The notes beneath the pieces are model-generated. The model was not told the origin of the DNA. It ran no database searches and saw only the letters and a program-made list of their open reading frames with translations. From Gammaproteobacteria bacterium (GTDB lineage Bacteria > Pseudomonadota > Gammaproteobacteria > Steroidobacterales > Steroidobacteraceae), in assembly GCA_030830595.1 (NCBI GenBank), contig JAURMS010000018.1, positions 1 to 38,312 of the forward strand: a stretch of DNA of 38,312 nucleotides. The letters are read 5' to 3'. Each line of letters starts with the position of its first letter. Position 1 is the stretch's first letter. This document shows, in pieces, positions 25,149 to 36,291 of this stretch. A program made the translations under genes and the position numbers.

Positions 25149-25177
25149 CGGGGCGCCTACGGGCGCCCCGTTTTTTT
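25149..25177 (+). terminator. rho-independent terminator with UACG tetraloop
   Basis: A perfect 9-base-pair stem (25149-25157 with 25162-25170) closes the loop TACG, a UNCG-type very stable tetraloop in RNA with a C-G closing pair, and is followed by seven T. It ends transcription of the second six-cysteine gene and lies ahead of the convergent alkylsulfatase-like gene. Confidence 0.95.
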
Positions 25178-25202
25178 GGCCAGCGATGCGGCCATCGGCC
25201 CT

Positions 25203-27113
25203 TCAGGGCCTGACGATCTCGAACCAGAACCCGGGTTCTTCCAGCAGGCCGAAAAAGCCCAACACGAGGGTTGGATTTCCATCTATCGAGGCACTGCCTT
25301 CCTGCAGCAATTGCGGGAGGGTCTTGGCGCGCGTGTTGAGGGCGATCAGCGCGTCGCTGGTGATTTTGAAAGTAGGCGCAGCGCCTGAGCCGACGCCCAT
25401 GCGGTGATGCAGTGCCCCATTGCTCACCAGCAGGAGCGCTCGCTGGCCCGTGTCGGACACCACGAAGTTGAACTCCCGATCCTGGGCGGCCGCTGCGGGG
25501 CCGTTGAGTCGCACCGCAAGCAGGTCGAAGAACAGGTCCAGTGGCAGGGCGCGAATGAAGTCCGCGGAGGCCGGGCGGGTTGTGTCGAGTGGCGTAATGC
25601 CCTGCCTGAGCTCGCTGGCGCCCGTCAGGTAGAAATTGCGCCAGGGCCCGCTTTCGGCTGATTCTCCAAGGCGGGTGTAGATCAGGGCAAGCAGTTCGCT
25701 CGCCTCCTGGTTATCCGGCTCCGCAAACACCACGTGGCTGAGCGCCGTGGCGGCGAAGCGGTAGTCGCCGAGCTCATAATCTTCGCGGGCCTTGGCCAGC
25801 ACCCGGTCGGCGCCGCCCATGTACTGCACGAACTTGCGTCCGGCTTCCACAGGCCCCAGAGGGTCCAGGTTGGCCGGGTTGCCGTCGAAGTATCCCAGGT
25901 ACAACTGGTACTGCGCCTTGGCACTGTGGCTGACCGTGCCGTAGTAGCCGCGGTTGTAGAACTCGTTGGCCAGGCCTGGGGGCAGCTGCAGCAGTTCGGG
26001 AATCTCATGCAGGGTGTGGCCCTGATTGGCCAGCCTCAGCGTCTGGTCGTGGAGGTAGCGATACAGGTCGCGCTGGTCGCGCCAGAACTCGCGAATCTCC
26101 TCGGTACCCCAGGTTGGCCAATGGTGTGAGCCGAAGGACACATCGGTGCGTTCACCGTAGGCGACGATGGCCTCGTCGATGTAGCGGCTCCAGAGCCGAC
26201 CGTCGCGCACCTTTGCACCGCGCGGCGTATAGAGATTGTGCAGCGTACGGTTGATGATTTCGGCCTGGCAGAAGGCCCGAAACTGCGGCAGGTAGAACAT
26301 GAACTCGTTGGGCGCCTCGGCTTCCAGGGCCAGGATGAATTCCATCTCGACCCCGTCCAGCGTGAGAGTCTGGCCTGTGCGATCCACCTCGATCGTGGGT
26401 TGCAGCATCCCGGGCTCGCCGGTGGAAATCGCCTGCCCCAGGCCCACGCCCACCTGTCCGGTGGCGGAGCGCGGCAGCAGGGAGCCAAACATGTAGGCGG
26501 CGCGACGGGCCATGGCGTTGCCGGCCAGCAGGTTCTCGCTCACGGCTTCACGGACAAAGCCCTTGGGCGCAACAATCTCGACCCGTCCGGACGTGATCTC
26601 TTCCTCAGTGACGATGCCGCGTACACCGCCAAAGTGATCCAGGTGGGAGTGGGTGAACACCACGGCGGTGACTGGCCGCGTGCCCAGGTGCTGGTTGACC
26701 AACTCCAGCGCGCGCCGTGCGGTTTCGCGCGTGAGCAAGGGATCGATGACCACCCAGCCGCGTTCCCCCCGGATGAAGGTCACATTCGAGAGGTCAAAAC
26801 CCCGTACCTGATAGATGCCATCGAGCACCTCATAGAGGCCATGCTTCGCATTGAGCTGGCCCTGACGCCAAAGACTCGGATGGACGGTAGGCGGTGCTGC
26901 CCCCTGCAGGAAGTCATAGGCCCCGTAGTCGTACACGACCGTGCCTGCCGCGTTGGTGATGGTGCCATCGGCAAAGCTAGCGATGAACCCCCGCTCAGCG
27001 GCCTCGAAGTCGCGGCGGTCGGTGTAGTTGAGGGTGGTGGCTGCGGAAGTTGCAAGGGTCGAACAGAGGGCGGCGAGGCCCAAGGCAGCGACGGCATAGG
27101 GCAGGGACCTCAT
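25203..27113 (-). CDS. exported alkylsulfatase-like MBL-fold hydrolase (SdsA1 family)
   Basis: A 636-residue protein with a signal peptide (about 1-25). The metallo-beta-lactamase domain has HSHLDH (155-160) and the further metal ligands Glu270 and Glu285 and a His at 330/331 (SHHWPTWG), all in the context of linear alkylsulfatases of the SdsA1/YjcS type. A dimerisation segment follows, then a C-terminal SCP2-like domain (about 515-636) that binds the aliphatic chain. The family hydrolyses alkyl sulfate esters to alcohol and sulfate. ATG 27113 shares ATGA with the GMC stop, so I preferred it to the frame starting at 27149. It is the last gene of a five-gene minus-strand operon. Confidence 0.9.
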   Translation of the reverse strand: MRSLPYAVAALGLAALCSTLATSAATTLNYTDRRDFEAAERGFIASFADGTITNAAGTVVYDYGAYDFLQGAAPPTVHPSLWRQGQLNAKHGLYEVLDGIYQVRGFDLSNVTFIRGERGWVVIDPLLTRETARRALELVNQHLGTRPVTAVVFTHSHLDHFGGVRGIVTEEEITSGRVEIVAPKGFVREAVSENLLAGNAMARRAAYMFGSLLPRSATGQVGVGLGQAISTGEPGMLQPTIEVDRTGQTLTLDGVEMEFILALEAEAPNEFMFYLPQFRAFCQAEIINRTLHNLYTPRGAKVRDGRLWSRYIDEAIVAYGERTDVSFGSHHWPTWGTEEIREFWRDQRDLYRYLHDQTLRLANQGHTLHEIPELLQLPPGLANEFYNRGYYGTVSHSAKAQYQLYLGYFDGNPANLDPLGPVEAGRKFVQYMGGADRVLAKAREDYELGDYRFAATALSHVVFAEPDNQEASELLALIYTRLGESAESGPWRNFYLTGASELRQGITPLDTTRPASADFIRALPLDLFFDLLAVRLNGPAAAAQDREFNFVVSDTGQRALLLVSNGALHHRMGVGSGAAPTFKITSDALIALNTRAKTLPQLLQEGSASIDGNPTLVLGFFGLLEEPGFWFEIVRP

Positions 27114-28711
27114 GGTGACTCGAGCTCCTCGCGGATCATATGTGCGCATTTCTCGCCGATCATGATGCAGGTGGCGTTGGTATTGCCGGAGACCAGGTTA
27201 GGCATGATGGAGCCGTCGGCAACTCGAAGGCCCTTTAGCCCATGCACGCGCAGGCGTGCGTCCACCACCGCGAGCGGATCGCTGCCCATCTTGCAGGTGC
27301 CTACCGGATGATATTGGGTGTCGGCGCGGGCGCGGATGTCGGCACGCAGCGCCGCTTCATCGCTTGCCTCGCTGGCATAGTAGGGTCGACCGCGGACGTC
27401 GTCGAAGGCGGCGGATTGCAGCAGTTGCTGTGCGATACGCGTCCCGGCAACCAGCTTGTCGAGGTCGCCGTCGTCGGCCAGGAAGGCGGGATCGATGGCC
27501 GGCGCAGCAGTGGGATTTGCGCTCGTGAGCCACAGGCGACCCCGACTCTTCGGCCGAATGACGCTGACGTGCAGGCTGTAGCCGTGACCCGTATGCAGCT
27601 TGCGACCATGGTCGTCGACCACTGCCCGCACGAAGATCAGCTGGATGTCCGGTGAGGGTTCTGTCGGATCGACGTAGAGAAACGCGCCACTTTCGGCCAG
27701 GTTCGAGGCCAGAATGCCCTGTCGGTGCCGACGGTAGCGGCGCAACTCGTCGGGAAAACGGAACGTCCCTCGCAGGGAAATGCCGATGTTGTCAGCCAGG
27801 TCCGAGTCGTAGGAAAGGACGTAATCCGGATGGTCCTGCAGGTTTTCGCCCACCCCGGGCAAGTCGTGCACCTGCCGAATTCCGTGGGGCACGAGCTTGT
27901 CGGCAGGACCGATCCCTGAGAGCAGCAGCAACTGTGGCGACCCGAAGGCCCCGGCAGACAGGATGACTTCCCGCCTTGCCCGTAGAACGCGCCGTCCACT
28001 TCGCTCCTTGATGTGCACCCCGCTGGCTGTCCCGTGCTCGATGAGCAACCGCTCTGTCAGGGTGTTGGTCAGCACCTTGAGGTTGGGGCGATCCATCACT
28101 GGATCCAGGAAGGCCCGGGCAGCAGACCAGCGCTCGCCATTCTTGTGGGTGACCTCGTAGTACCCGTAGCCTTCCTGTGCAGCGCCGTTGAAGTCCGGAT
28201 TGGGCGGCAGGCCCAGTTCGCCGCATGCAGCGAAGAAGCGCTCGTTGATCGAGCCGGGGGTGGTGACCGGCGCGACGTTCAGTTCGCCGTTCGTACCGTG
28301 GAAAGCATCACCGCCCGCCTCGCGATGTTCGCAGCTTCTGAAGAAGGGCAGCACCTCGTCGTAGGACCAGCCCGGATTGCCGAGGGCCGCCCAGGCGTCG
28401 TAGTCCTGCCTGGCGCCGCGGATGTAAATCATGGCGTTGATGCTGGAACTGCCACCGAGGCATTTGCCGCGTGGCTGGTAGCCGCGTCGGCCATTGAGCC
28501 CGGCCTGGGGCACCGTTTCGAAGGACCAGTTGCGCTTGCGTGATATCAGGTTGTAGAGCACGGCACACGGCACCCAGACCGACCAGTGCCTGTGGGTGTC
28601 GCCCGCCTCGATCAGGCAGACCGAAACGTCCGGGTCCGCACTGAGTCGGTTGGCGAGGATGCAGCCGGCGCTGCCGGCCCCGACGATGATGTAGTCGAAG
28701 GACGAGTCCAT
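27110..28711 (-). CDS. GMC family FAD oxidoreductase (choline/alcohol dehydrogenase-like)
   Basis: A 533-residue glucose-methanol-choline oxidoreductase. The FAD-binding GAGSAG (11-16) is followed by [14 protein letters not shown] (about 84-97), with the catalytic His468 (HPVGTCKMG) and Asn510 (SGNTNA) near the C-terminus. It oxidises alcohols to aldehydes, usually passing electrons to the respiratory chain. Without a signal peptide it is probably cytoplasmic or membrane-associated. ATG 28711 is chosen because it starts the beta strand before GAGSAG and has GGAGAG upstream; a longer frame begins inside the SDR gene. It could oxidise the alcohol released by the coupled sulfatase. Confidence 0.93.
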   Translation of the reverse strand: MDSSFDYIIVGAGSAGCILANRLSADPDVSVCLIEAGDTHRHWSVWVPCAVLYNLISRKRNWSFETVPQAGLNGRRGYQPRGKCLGGSSSINAMIYIRGARQDYDAWAALGNPGWSYDEVLPFFRSCEHREAGGDAFHGTNGELNVAPVTTPGSINERFFAACGELGLPPNPDFNGAAQEGYGYYEVTHKNGERWSAARAFLDPVMDRPNLKVLTNTLTERLLIEHGTASGVHIKERSGRRVLRARREVILSAGAFGSPQLLLLSGIGPADKLVPHGIRQVHDLPGVGENLQDHPDYVLSYDSDLADNIGISLRGTFRFPDELRRYRRHRQGILASNLAESGAFLYVDPTEPSPDIQLIFVRAVVDDHGRKLHTGHGYSLHVSVIRPKSRGRLWLTSANPTAAPAIDPAFLADDGDLDKLVAGTRIAQQLLQSAAFDDVRGRPYYASEASDEAALRADIRARADTQYHPVGTCKMGSDPLAVVDARLRVHGLKGLRVADGSIMPNLVSGNTNATCIMIGEKCAHMIREELESP

Positions 28712-28733
28712 CCGTAGGCGCTCTCCGTCGGGA

Positions 28734-29498
28734 TCAGAAGTTGGACACCCCCAGGCCGATGCCTCCATCCACCTCCAGCGCCACGCCCGTCACCCATTCC
28801 GCGCGGATCAGGTATTCGATGCCCTCCGCAACCTCGCGCCCGGTGCCGATACGCCCCAGCGCATGCAGGCCAGCGACCGCGTCGTAGCGGGCCTGGGCCT
28901 GGTCCTCGCTGAACAGGCCGGCACGCAGGTTGAGTTCGGTATACACGGCACCGGGCAGGATGCACCCGACCCGGATCTGCCTGGGGCCGAGCTCCGCCGC
29001 CATCACCCGCGTCAGGCCCTCGACCGCGGCCTTGGTAGTCGCGTAGGGCGATGCCCCGGGAAACGCGCGGCGGGTGTGGGTCGAGCCAATGAAGATGATC
29101 GCACCCTGGGTCTTGGCCAGTTCCGGCACGGCGAGGCTCGAGAGCATCATGGCCGAGATGACGTTCGTGTCGAAGGCTTCCTTGAGAAATTCCTCGGTGT
29201 AGCCATCCGCGGGCTGCCGGTACATGTTCGCAGCATTATTGACCAGCGCGTCGAGCCGGCCACCGCCGTGCTCGACAGCCACAGCCAGCATGGCCTGGCG
29301 ATCGGCCTGGTTGCGTACATCACCGACTACGGTCCGGCAGGCCGGCCCGATGGCTTCGGCCACGGCAGCGAGCTTGTCGGCCCGCCTTCCGCTGATGGTG
29401 ACCCGGGCCCCACCCTCAGCGAGGAGTTTCGCGCAGTCCTCCCCAATGCCGGACCCGCCGCCGGTGATGAGCACCGACATGCCCTTGATCGCCCTCAT
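28734..29498 (-). CDS. SDR family oxidoreductase
   Basis: Classical SDR of 254 residues with TGGGSGIG (12-19), NNAA (87-90) and Ser139/Tyr152/Lys156. The basic pair Arg38-Arg39 at the end of the second beta strand suggests NADP(H). Its start shares ATGA with the stop of the LLM gene, and the GMC gene follows 22 bases later, so it belongs to the same operon. Substrate unknown. Confidence 0.92.
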   Translation of the reverse strand: MRAIKGMSVLITGGGSGIGEDCAKLLAEGGARVTISGRRADKLAAVAEAIGPACRTVVGDVRNQADRQAMLAVAVEHGGGRLDALVNNAANMYRQPADGYTEEFLKEAFDTNVISAMMLSSLAVPELAKTQGAIIFIGSTHTRRAFPGASPYATTKAAVEGLTRVMAAELGPRQIRVGCILPGAVYTELNLRAGLFSEDQAQARYDAVAGLHALGRIGTGREVAEGIEYLIRAEWVTGVALEVDGGIGLGVSNF

Positions 29499-30613
29499 TG
29501 CCTGAGCCCCGCCTGGCGCATCAGCGGCAGGATCTTTTCGCCGAACTGGGTCAGGCCTTCCTCGTAGTTGACCCAGCTCAGGGTGAGCCCGTCGAGCCCT
29601 GCCTTGGAAAAGGCCAGCAGGCCGTCCACGATCTGCTCGGCCGTGCCGACCAGCGGGATGGCCCCGTAACCGGCAATCAGGTTGGCGGCCATGGATTCCC
29701 AGCCGTCGCCGAGTGCGCTCTGCGAATTGGGTACCAGCACGTCCAACAGGTTGCGCACGCCCTCCCAGTCGCCGCGCTCGTACACGTATTCACGCACGAA
29801 GTCCTGGGCTTCCTTTTCGGTCTCGCGACAGACGATGTAGGCCTGCCCGAAGACCTGCATGGTCCGGCCAAATTTTTCGCGAGCGAGCTTGCGACCCCGG
29901 GCCGCGACTTCGCCGCAGGCAGCGACGTCCTTGGCGACCACGAAGTTGAAATCGGCGTGCGCAGCGGCAAATTCCTGGCCGCGGGCGCTGTTGCCGGCGC
30001 TCATCAGGGCCGGCCACGGTCTCTGGACGGGTTTGGGTTCCGAGTAGCAGCCAGGAGAGGTGAAATGCGGCCCGACGTAATCGAACTCGCCTTCGCGGGT
30101 CCATAACTGCTTGCAGAGCGAGATCCAGTCGTCGGCCACGTCGTAGCGGACATCGTGCTCCTTCTGGGGGATGCCAAACATGGCGATCTCGCGCTCGTTC
30201 CAGCCCGCCACGATGTTGAGGCCGAAGCGTCCGCCCGAGATATGGTCGATGGTGGCCACTTCCTTGGCGGCCCGGACCGGGTGGACGGTGGGCACGTGGA
30301 AGGTCGCAAACACGCCGATTCGCTCCGTCACGGCGGACAGTCCGGCTGCCCAGGTGAAGGTCTCGAAATTGCGGTGGTTGAAATTGACCTTGCCGCCCAT
30401 GCCCTTCCAGCGGGCAACCGGGATGACCGCCTCCAGGCCGAGCGAATCGGCCAGCTTGGCCACCCGCACCGATTCCTGCCATTCGATCTTCAGCGTGTCC
30501 GGGCGGTCCGTCATGGAACAGCCGCTGCTGACGTTCAGCCCGAATACGCCCAACTTCAACTTGTTGGGACTGGCCAGCATCGGATGGCTGGCGTTCTGCG
30601 CGCTCTCACTCAT
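29495..30613 (-). CDS. LLM class flavin-dependent monooxygenase (RutA/SfnG-like)
   Basis: A 372-residue bacterial luciferase-like TIM-barrel enzyme. Segments such as NFETFTWAAGLSAVTERIGVFAT and DHISGGRFGLNIVAGWN match the subgroup that holds pyrimidine oxygenase RutA and dimethylsulfone monooxygenase SfnG. These use reduced FMN and oxygen to cleave C-N or C-S bonds. A separate flavin reductase is needed and is not visible here. ATG 30613 is preceded by AGGGG and gives the normal family length; an in-frame ATG at 30700 lies in the adjacent gene. It overlaps the SDR start (ATGA). The exact substrate is unknown. Confidence 0.9.
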   Translation of the reverse strand: MSESAQNASHPMLASPNKLKLGVFGLNVSSGCSMTDRPDTLKIEWQESVRVAKLADSLGLEAVIPVARWKGMGGKVNFNHRNFETFTWAAGLSAVTERIGVFATFHVPTVHPVRAAKEVATIDHISGGRFGLNIVAGWNEREIAMFGIPQKEHDVRYDVADDWISLCKQLWTREGEFDYVGPHFTSPGCYSEPKPVQRPWPALMSAGNSARGQEFAAAHADFNFVVAKDVAACGEVAARGRKLAREKFGRTMQVFGQAYIVCRETEKEAQDFVREYVYERGDWEGVRNLLDVLVPNSQSALGDGWESMAANLIAGYGAIPLVGTAEQIVDGLLAFSKAGLDGLTLSWVNYEEGLTQFGEKILPLMRQAGLRQ

Positions 30614-30641
30614 TCGTGACCCCTGACGATTGCGTCCTTCC

Positions 30642-32468
30642 TCAGTTGGCGACAGCTCCCTGGCCGCTGGCCCAGTCGCGTACGGTTTCATGGAGTACAC
30701 CCAGCGGCATGCCCCCGTTCATCAACACTACTTCATGGAATTGCTTCAGGTCGAACGCCTCGCCCAGGAGGTCCTCGGCCTCGGCACGCATGTCGAGGAT
30801 GGCCAGCTGGCCGGTCTTGTAGGCCGTGGCCTGGCCGGGCCACACCACGTAGCGCTCGATCTCGCGGGTGACTTCCTCGGTGGTCATGCCGGTCTTCGCC
30901 ACCATGTAGTCGATCGCCTGTTCCCGGCTCCAGCGCTTGGCGTGCATGCCGGTATCCACGACCAGGCGCACGGCGCGGAACATCTCGGCCTGCAGGCGGC
31001 CGAGGTCGCCCAGCGGGTCAGCGTCGTAGAAGCCCATGTCGGTCTTCGCAATGCGCTCGGAGTACAGTGCCCAGCCCTCCGAATAGGCGCTGAAGGGCGA
31101 CACCTTGCGCAGCAGGGGGACGCCCTCGATCAGCTGTGAGGCAGACAGCTGGAAGTGGTGACCGGGAGCTCCCTCGTGGATCATCAGGGTGGGTAGCGTC
31201 CACTTGGGGTTGTCCGCCGTGTCCTTCTGGTTGATGTAGAAGCGACCGGGACGCGAGCCATCCAGCGCCGGCGAGTTGTAGTAGCCCCCCGGCGAGGAAT
31301 CCTGGGCGTATTCAGGCACTCTGACGATCTCGAGCGGTTGCGGCGGGATGGTGATGAAGAACTGCGGGGCAATCGCCATGACCCGATCGTCGATCGACTC
31401 GAGGTAGTCGATCATCTCGCGCCGCCCCTCGTCGGTGTTCGGGAACTGCTGGGCAGGGTCCTCCATCAGGATCCTCACCCGGGTCGCCAGGTCGCCGTCG
31501 GTGATGCCCTGGGCATCCAGGATCGCCAGCATCTCGGTCTCGATCCGGGCAACCTCGGCCAGGCCAATGTCGTGGATCTCGTCCGCCGTGTAGTCGGTGG
31601 TTGTGTTGGAGCGCAGTGCGGCCTCGTAGATGGCTTCACCCTCCGGAATGCGCCAGATGCCTGCGTCGTGCGATGCGCCAGGCAGCATCTCTTCGAAGAG
31701 TGCAATCATGGCCCGGTAGCCGGGGATGACCTCGGTGTCGACCAGTCGCTCTGCCTCCGCAAGGTAGCGCGCCCTGTCCTCGGCCGCGAGGTCATCCAGT
31801 TTGTCCAGCTTGGGTCCCAGGGTGGTCACCAGCGGATTGGCGGCGGCGCCACCCTCAATGAAGTTCCGCATGCCGGTGAGCGCCTTCTCGATGACGAAGT
31901 CGGGCGGGATGACGCCATGGTCACGATCATCCATGACCCTTTCACGCGTTTCGCGCAGCACCCTGCCGAACTCAGCGACCCGTGACAGGTAGCGTTCGAC
32001 GCTCTTGCGATGCTTGATCACGTGGGTGTCGGTAAGGAACTGAGGCATGTTCACGGTGACCCCGGAGATCTGGTTCACGCGGTAGCCACCGTGCTCGAAA
32101 GCCGCCTGGCGGATCAGGTCGTCCAGGAACCAGGCCGTGATCTTCCAGGTGAGCAATTCCTGACCCTCGAGCCCGTCCGGCCCGTAACGATCGAGCCCTT
32201 CACGAGCCTTACGCAGCTTGGCAAGGCTCTCCTCCTCCTGGGCCTTGGTGTAGTCGGCCAGCTTGCCGCTGTGGAAGTCGAGCGGGGTGTTGTCGATGAA
32301 ACCGAGTGAGCTCAGGATCTCCGGGGAGTCCATGGCCAGCTGCAGGGTGATCTTGTTCACGTAATTGTTGACCCCGACCGGGGTGAACCAGAACCACATC
32401 GAGGCAGCCCCAACGGCCACCAACAGGAGGGCCACTGCGGCCCCGACGAATTTCATGAATGTCTTCAT
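30642..32468 (-). CDS. DUF885 family protein, membrane-anchored putative metallopeptidase
   Basis: A 608-residue protein with an N-terminal membrane anchor (about 8-28) and a large extracytoplasmic DUF885 domain. The hallmark HEGAPGHH (431-438) and the later EGWALYSE (464-471) are the putative zinc-binding and catalytic motifs of this family, which is thought to include M32-like carboxypeptidases. ATG 32468 has AGGGGG upstream; the longer frame to 32552 lacks support. The LLM gene follows after 28 bases, so the gene may head that operon, although its role in the pathway is not obvious. Confidence 0.9.
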   Translation of the reverse strand: MKTFMKFVGAAVALLLVAVGAASMWFWFTPVGVNNYVNKITLQLAMDSPEILSSLGFIDNTPLDFHSGKLADYTKAQEEESLAKLRKAREGLDRYGPDGLEGQELLTWKITAWFLDDLIRQAAFEHGGYRVNQISGVTVNMPQFLTDTHVIKHRKSVERYLSRVAEFGRVLRETRERVMDDRDHGVIPPDFVIEKALTGMRNFIEGGAAANPLVTTLGPKLDKLDDLAAEDRARYLAEAERLVDTEVIPGYRAMIALFEEMLPGASHDAGIWRIPEGEAIYEAALRSNTTTDYTADEIHDIGLAEVARIETEMLAILDAQGITDGDLATRVRILMEDPAQQFPNTDEGRREMIDYLESIDDRVMAIAPQFFITIPPQPLEIVRVPEYAQDSSPGGYYNSPALDGSRPGRFYINQKDTADNPKWTLPTLMIHEGAPGHHFQLSASQLIEGVPLLRKVSPFSAYSEGWALYSERIAKTDMGFYDADPLGDLGRLQAEMFRAVRLVVDTGMHAKRWSREQAIDYMVAKTGMTTEEVTREIERYVVWPGQATAYKTGQLAILDMRAEAEDLLGEAFDLKQFHEVVLMNGGMPLGVLHETVRDWASGQGAVAN

Positions 32469-32618
32469 CAGTACCCCCTGATTGCTGGGGACAGTATCGT
32501 GGATTCGGCGCGATGGCGCACGTCCAAACCAGTTGTTATCTGCCCATGCCATCCCGGCAGTGGGCCGGAAGCCCGCGAAACCTTAGGCTTCCGGTCCCCA
32601 CTGACCGAGGAGCAAGCC

Positions 32619-33173
32619 ATGTCGAGCGTCCTGGACGAAGTCCTGTCGGCCAACCGTGTCTACGCCGAGGAGTTCGGCGATAAAGGCGCCCTGGCCCTGC
32701 CCCCAGCCCGTCGCTTCGCCATCCTGACCTGCATGGATGCGCGACTCGACCCGGCCGGCTTTGCGGGCCTTGCCGAGGGTGATGCCCACGTCATCCGTAA
32801 TGCCGGTGGCCGGGCCAGCGACGACGCCATCCGCTCGCTGGTCATTTCCCACAAGTTGCTGGGCACTCGTGAGTGGTTCGTGATCCACCATACCGACTGC
32901 GGCATGGAGCTGTTCACCGATTCCGTCATGGGCGAGTTGCTGGCCGAGGACCTGCACACGGCCCAGTTCACGGAGGGCCGTTGGCAGAACCAGGGCGCCG
33001 CGGGCGGCAGCCCGGAGGGCCGCTACGTCAAGTGGTTGACGTTCACCCACCTCGAGGGCAGCGTGCGCGAGGACGTCGAGCGTATCCGCCGCCACCCGTT
33101 GGTGCCCGCCGAGATCCCCGTCCATGGTTTCGTCTACGACGTGCGGAGCGGCCGCCTGCTGCCGGTGAAGTGA
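32619..33173 (+). CDS. beta-class carbonic anhydrase
   Basis: A 184-residue cytoplasmic enzyme of the short beta-carbonic anhydrase type. Zinc ligands are Cys38 in LTCMDAR, with the Asp40/Arg42 dyad, and His91/Cys94 in HHTDCG. It interconverts CO2 and bicarbonate. ATG 32619 is preceded by GAGGAG at good spacing; the frame extends further upstream to 32499, but only into the 150-base divergent gap. It is convergent with the S10 peptidase gene and appears monocistronic. Confidence 0.92.
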   Translation: MSSVLDEVLSANRVYAEEFGDKGALALPPARRFAILTCMDARLDPAGFAGLAEGDAHVIRNAGGRASDDAIRSLVISHKLLGTREWFVIHHTDCGMELFTDSVMGELLAEDLHTAQFTEGRWQNQGAAGGSPEGRYVKWLTFTHLEGSVREDVERIRRHPLVPAEIPVHGFVYDVRSGRLLPVK

Positions 33174-33187
33174 CCGGCGCCGCCTGA

Positions 33188-34717
33188 TCAGCGCCGGTTC
33201 GCCTCCACGAAAGCAGCGAGGTCGTCCCTGAACTTCACCATCGAGGGCCCGTGCACGTACATCATGTGCCCGGCCTCGTAGTAGGCGATGGAGACGTTTT
33301 CGCGCAGGGCGGGAGACACGTCGAGGTGGTCCACGGCGTACTCGACGGTGCCGTAGGGGCAGGCGAGGTCGTAGTAGCCCTGCTGGATCAGCACCTTCAT
33401 GCGCGGGTTCAGGATCATGGCGTGGGACAGGTCGACCACCGTATTGGGGAAGGGCACCTTGCCACGCTGGTCGGGCTGCGCGTGGCTCTGGTCCCAGTCC
33501 CGCCATAGGCGCCCGGACAGGACGTAGCTGCGCTCGGTTTGAACACCCAGCTCGCGACGGTAATAGTCGTTGAAGGTCGCCACGATGGCCGGGGCGACCT
33601 GCGCCGAGTAAGGGTCGTAGTCGGTGTACTCGCCCAGCGGGCCGATGATCTCGCCCACGTAGCGGGTGTCGATGCGACCGACCACCTTGCCCTGGCGGCG
33701 CATCAACTCCTGCAGGAAGCGGCCTTCGTCGAGCCGCAGGTTGGCGAGGTCCCAGAATTCCTGGCTCACACCCGTGTAGCGCTCGAGTCCAGCGAGCACC
33801 TGCGCGCGCTCCTCGGTCGTGGCGCGCGCACCCTTGAAGAGGACTGGTGCGTACACTTCCTCGGCAAAGGCCTCTGCCTCGCGCAGGAAGGCCTGCAGGT
33901 CGTCCGGACGATCCTTGAGGACGCGGTGGTACCAGGCGGTGGCGGCGTAGGTGGTCAAGAAGTTGACGTAGGGCACGTCGAGCTTCACGCCGGCATTGCC
34001 GGAGCCGTAGTCGAGGTAAGGCGAGACCAGGATGATGCCGTTCAGTGCCACGTTGTGGCGGGAGAGCAGTTCATGGGCCACACCGGCGGTGCGGATGCCG
34101 CCGTAGCTCTCGCCCAGCACGAACTTGGGTGAGGCCCAGCGGCCGTAGTCACCGAGGAAGCGGACGATGAAGCGCGAGACGGAGTCGATGTCCTGGTCGA
34201 CCCCGTAGAAGTCCTTCTTGTCGCCCTTGCCCACGATTTGCGAGAAGCCGGTGCCTACCGGATCGATCATCACCAGGTCTGCGTGGTCGAGGATGCTGAA
34301 TTCATTTTCGACCGTGCGAAACGGACCGGCAGTATTCGATGCGAGATCCTCAAGCACGGTCCGCTTCGGACCCAGGATGCCCATGTGCAGCCAAGCCGAG
34401 GCGGAACCAGGCCCGCCGTTGTAGGCGAACATCAGGGGACGGTTGGTGGGATCCTCGCCGTCCTTGACGTAGGCCGTGAAGCCGAACAGCGCCACGGGTT
34501 CGTCATCGTCGTTCTTCATCAGCAGGGTGCCGGCGGTGACCGTGTAGGCGATCACCTGGCCGCCGATGCGCGCCTTGTGGCGGGTCACCCAGGTCCTGGC
34601 CTCCGGGACCACATCGGCCTTCCGGTCGGCGGCGGGTGCATGTTCGTCGGCCACTGCGGCGGTGAATGACAAGCTCAAGCTGGCAAGCAGCGCGGCAGTG
34701 AGGAAGCGGCTGAACAT
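33188..34717 (-). CDS. exported serine carboxypeptidase-like protein (S10 family)
   Basis: A 509-residue exported protein with a signal peptide (about 1-23). It has the S10 oxyanion motif NGGPGS (100-105), the nucleophile Ser204 in GESYGG, and an Asp near 450 and His near 484 (EAGHMMY) completing the triad. It probably trims peptides from the C-terminus in the periplasm. ATG 34717 is chosen over the in-frame ATG 34732 because GGAGG sits eight bases before it. The gene is divergent from the amidase with an 83-base gap. Confidence 0.92.
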   Translation of the reverse strand: MFSRFLTAALLASLSLSFTAAVADEHAPAADRKADVVPEARTWVTRHKARIGGQVIAYTVTAGTLLMKNDDDEPVALFGFTAYVKDGEDPTNRPLMFAYNGGPGSASAWLHMGILGPKRTVLEDLASNTAGPFRTVENEFSILDHADLVMIDPVGTGFSQIVGKGDKKDFYGVDQDIDSVSRFIVRFLGDYGRWASPKFVLGESYGGIRTAGVAHELLSRHNVALNGIILVSPYLDYGSGNAGVKLDVPYVNFLTTYAATAWYHRVLKDRPDDLQAFLREAEAFAEEVYAPVLFKGARATTEERAQVLAGLERYTGVSQEFWDLANLRLDEGRFLQELMRRQGKVVGRIDTRYVGEIIGPLGEYTDYDPYSAQVAPAIVATFNDYYRRELGVQTERSYVLSGRLWRDWDQSHAQPDQRGKVPFPNTVVDLSHAMILNPRMKVLIQQGYYDLACPYGTVEYAVDHLDVSPALRENVSIAYYEAGHMMYVHGPSMVKFRDDLAAFVEANRR

Positions 34718-34800
34718 GTGACTGACCTCCATGAAACTGGGCGAAGTATGCGTGATTCCGGTGGCTTTCTACATGGCATACTCGAACCCATGGGGGTGGC

Positions 34801-36291
34801 ATGAGTCCCGACCAATACCTCGCGCATGATGGCCTCGGCCTGGCGGAACTGGTCCGGCAGGGGTCGGTCTCCGCGGCCGAGCTGCTGGAGATCTCCATCC
34901 GGCGAATCGAACTCCTCAATCCCGAACTCAACGCGGTGATCCACCCGATGTTCGAGCAGGCGCGGCGGGCCGTTGCCGCCGGGCTGCCGGACGGGCCCTT
35001 CGCCGGTGTGCCTTTCGTGCTGAAGGACATCATCGCCATGGTCGCCGGCGAGCCCCAGCGTAACGGCAGTCGCTACTTCCGGGGCTGGGTGCCCGACCAT
35101 GATTCTGAGCTTGTCGCTCGTTATCGCCGCGCCGGGCTGGTGATCGTCGGCAAGACCAATACCCCCGAGTTCGGCCTTACGCCCTTTACCGAGCCGGCCC
35201 TTTTCGGTGCCACCCGCAACCCCTGGGATCGAGGACGAACGGCCGGAGGTTCGAGCGGCGGCACGGCTGCGGCGGTCGCCGCGGGCATGGTGCCGCTGGG
35301 GCACGGCAATGATGGGGGCGGCTCCATCCGCATTCCCGCCTCCGCCTGCGGACTGTTCGGGCTCAAGCCCTCACGTGGACGCAATCCGCTCGGGCCCGAC
35401 TTCAGCGAGTTCTGGTACGGCTTGGTGGCCGAGCACGTACTCACTCGCTCGGTGCGTGATTCCGCCGCCATGCTGGATGCCACCGCAGGGCTCGACCCGG
35501 GGGCGCCCTATGCGGCGCCGGCACAGGCCGGGTCCTTCCTCGGCGAGGTGGGCGCTCCGCCTGGCAGGCTGCGGGTGGCCTGGACCGCGAAGCCATTCCT
35601 CGGCGAGTCGGTCGATGCTCGCTGCGTCGCAGCGCTCGAGCGCACCGTGCGCCTGCTCGAGGAACTGGGGCACGAGGTGGTAGAGGCTGCGCCGGCGATC
35701 GACGGGCAGCGTTTCGGTCAGGCCTTCATGGTCATGCTCTGCGGACAGTTGGCTGCCGACCTGCGCATGTTCCCCCTGGCAACTGGCAAGCGGGTCCGCC
35801 GCCAGGATTTCGAGGTAGAGACCTGGGCCCTCGCGTTGCTCGGTCGCTCGCTGCGGGCAGACCTGCATGCCGCCGCGGTTACCTGGTTGCAGTTGGAGGC
35901 AAGGCGAATCTCTACCTGGTGCGAGCAATACGACGTCCTGCTGACGCCCACCCTGGCCAGCCCACCTCCCGTCCACGGTGCGCTGCGTCCGCCCTCGTGG
36001 CAGCGTTTGGCGCTCGACCTCGCCGGCCGCCTGGGGGCCGGCGGCCTGCTCAAGTGGTCAGGGATGCTGGAAGATGCCGCGCGTCAGGCTTTCAGTTTCA
36101 TTCCCTGGACACCCGTGTTCAACGCCACCGGCCAGCCCGCCATGTCGGTGCCCATCGAGTGGACTGAGGATGGGCTGCCTGTCGGGATGCACTTCGTGGC
36201 CCGTTATGGTGATGAGGCGACCCTGTTCAGGCTGGCGTCGCAACTTGAAGTCGCCAGGCCCTGGTTCCACAGGCGCCCCGCAGTCGGCTAG
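34801..36291 (+). CDS. amidase signature family protein
   Basis: A 496-residue amidase with the Lys-Ser-Ser triad Lys75 (VLKDI), Ser151 (GGSSGG) and Ser175 (GGGSIRIPA). The spacing of 76 and 24 residues is close to that of fatty acid amide hydrolase. There is no GatA partner (gatB/gatC) nearby, so a catabolic amidase acting on an amide or ester is more likely than tRNA amidation. The ribosome binding site is weak (GGGGGTGG). Its stop codon overlaps the convergent antiporter stop in the shared tetranucleotide CTAG. Confidence 0.92.
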   Translation: MSPDQYLAHDGLGLAELVRQGSVSAAELLEISIRRIELLNPELNAVIHPMFEQARRAVAAGLPDGPFAGVPFVLKDIIAMVAGEPQRNGSRYFRGWVPDHDSELVARYRRAGLVIVGKTNTPEFGLTPFTEPALFGATRNPWDRGRTAGGSSGGTAAAVAAGMVPLGHGNDGGGSIRIPASACGLFGLKPSRGRNPLGPDFSEFWYGLVAEHVLTRSVRDSAAMLDATAGLDPGAPYAAPAQAGSFLGEVGAPPGRLRVAWTAKPFLGESVDARCVAALERTVRLLEELGHEVVEAAPAIDGQRFGQAFMVMLCGQLAADLRMFPLATGKRVRRQDFEVETWALALLGRSLRADLHAAAVTWLQLEARRISTWCEQYDVLLTPTLASPPPVHGALRPPSWQRLALDLAGRLGAGGLLKWSGMLEDAARQAFSFIPWTPVFNATGQPAMSVPIEWTEDGLPVGMHFVARYGDEATLFRLASQLEVARPWFHRRPAVG

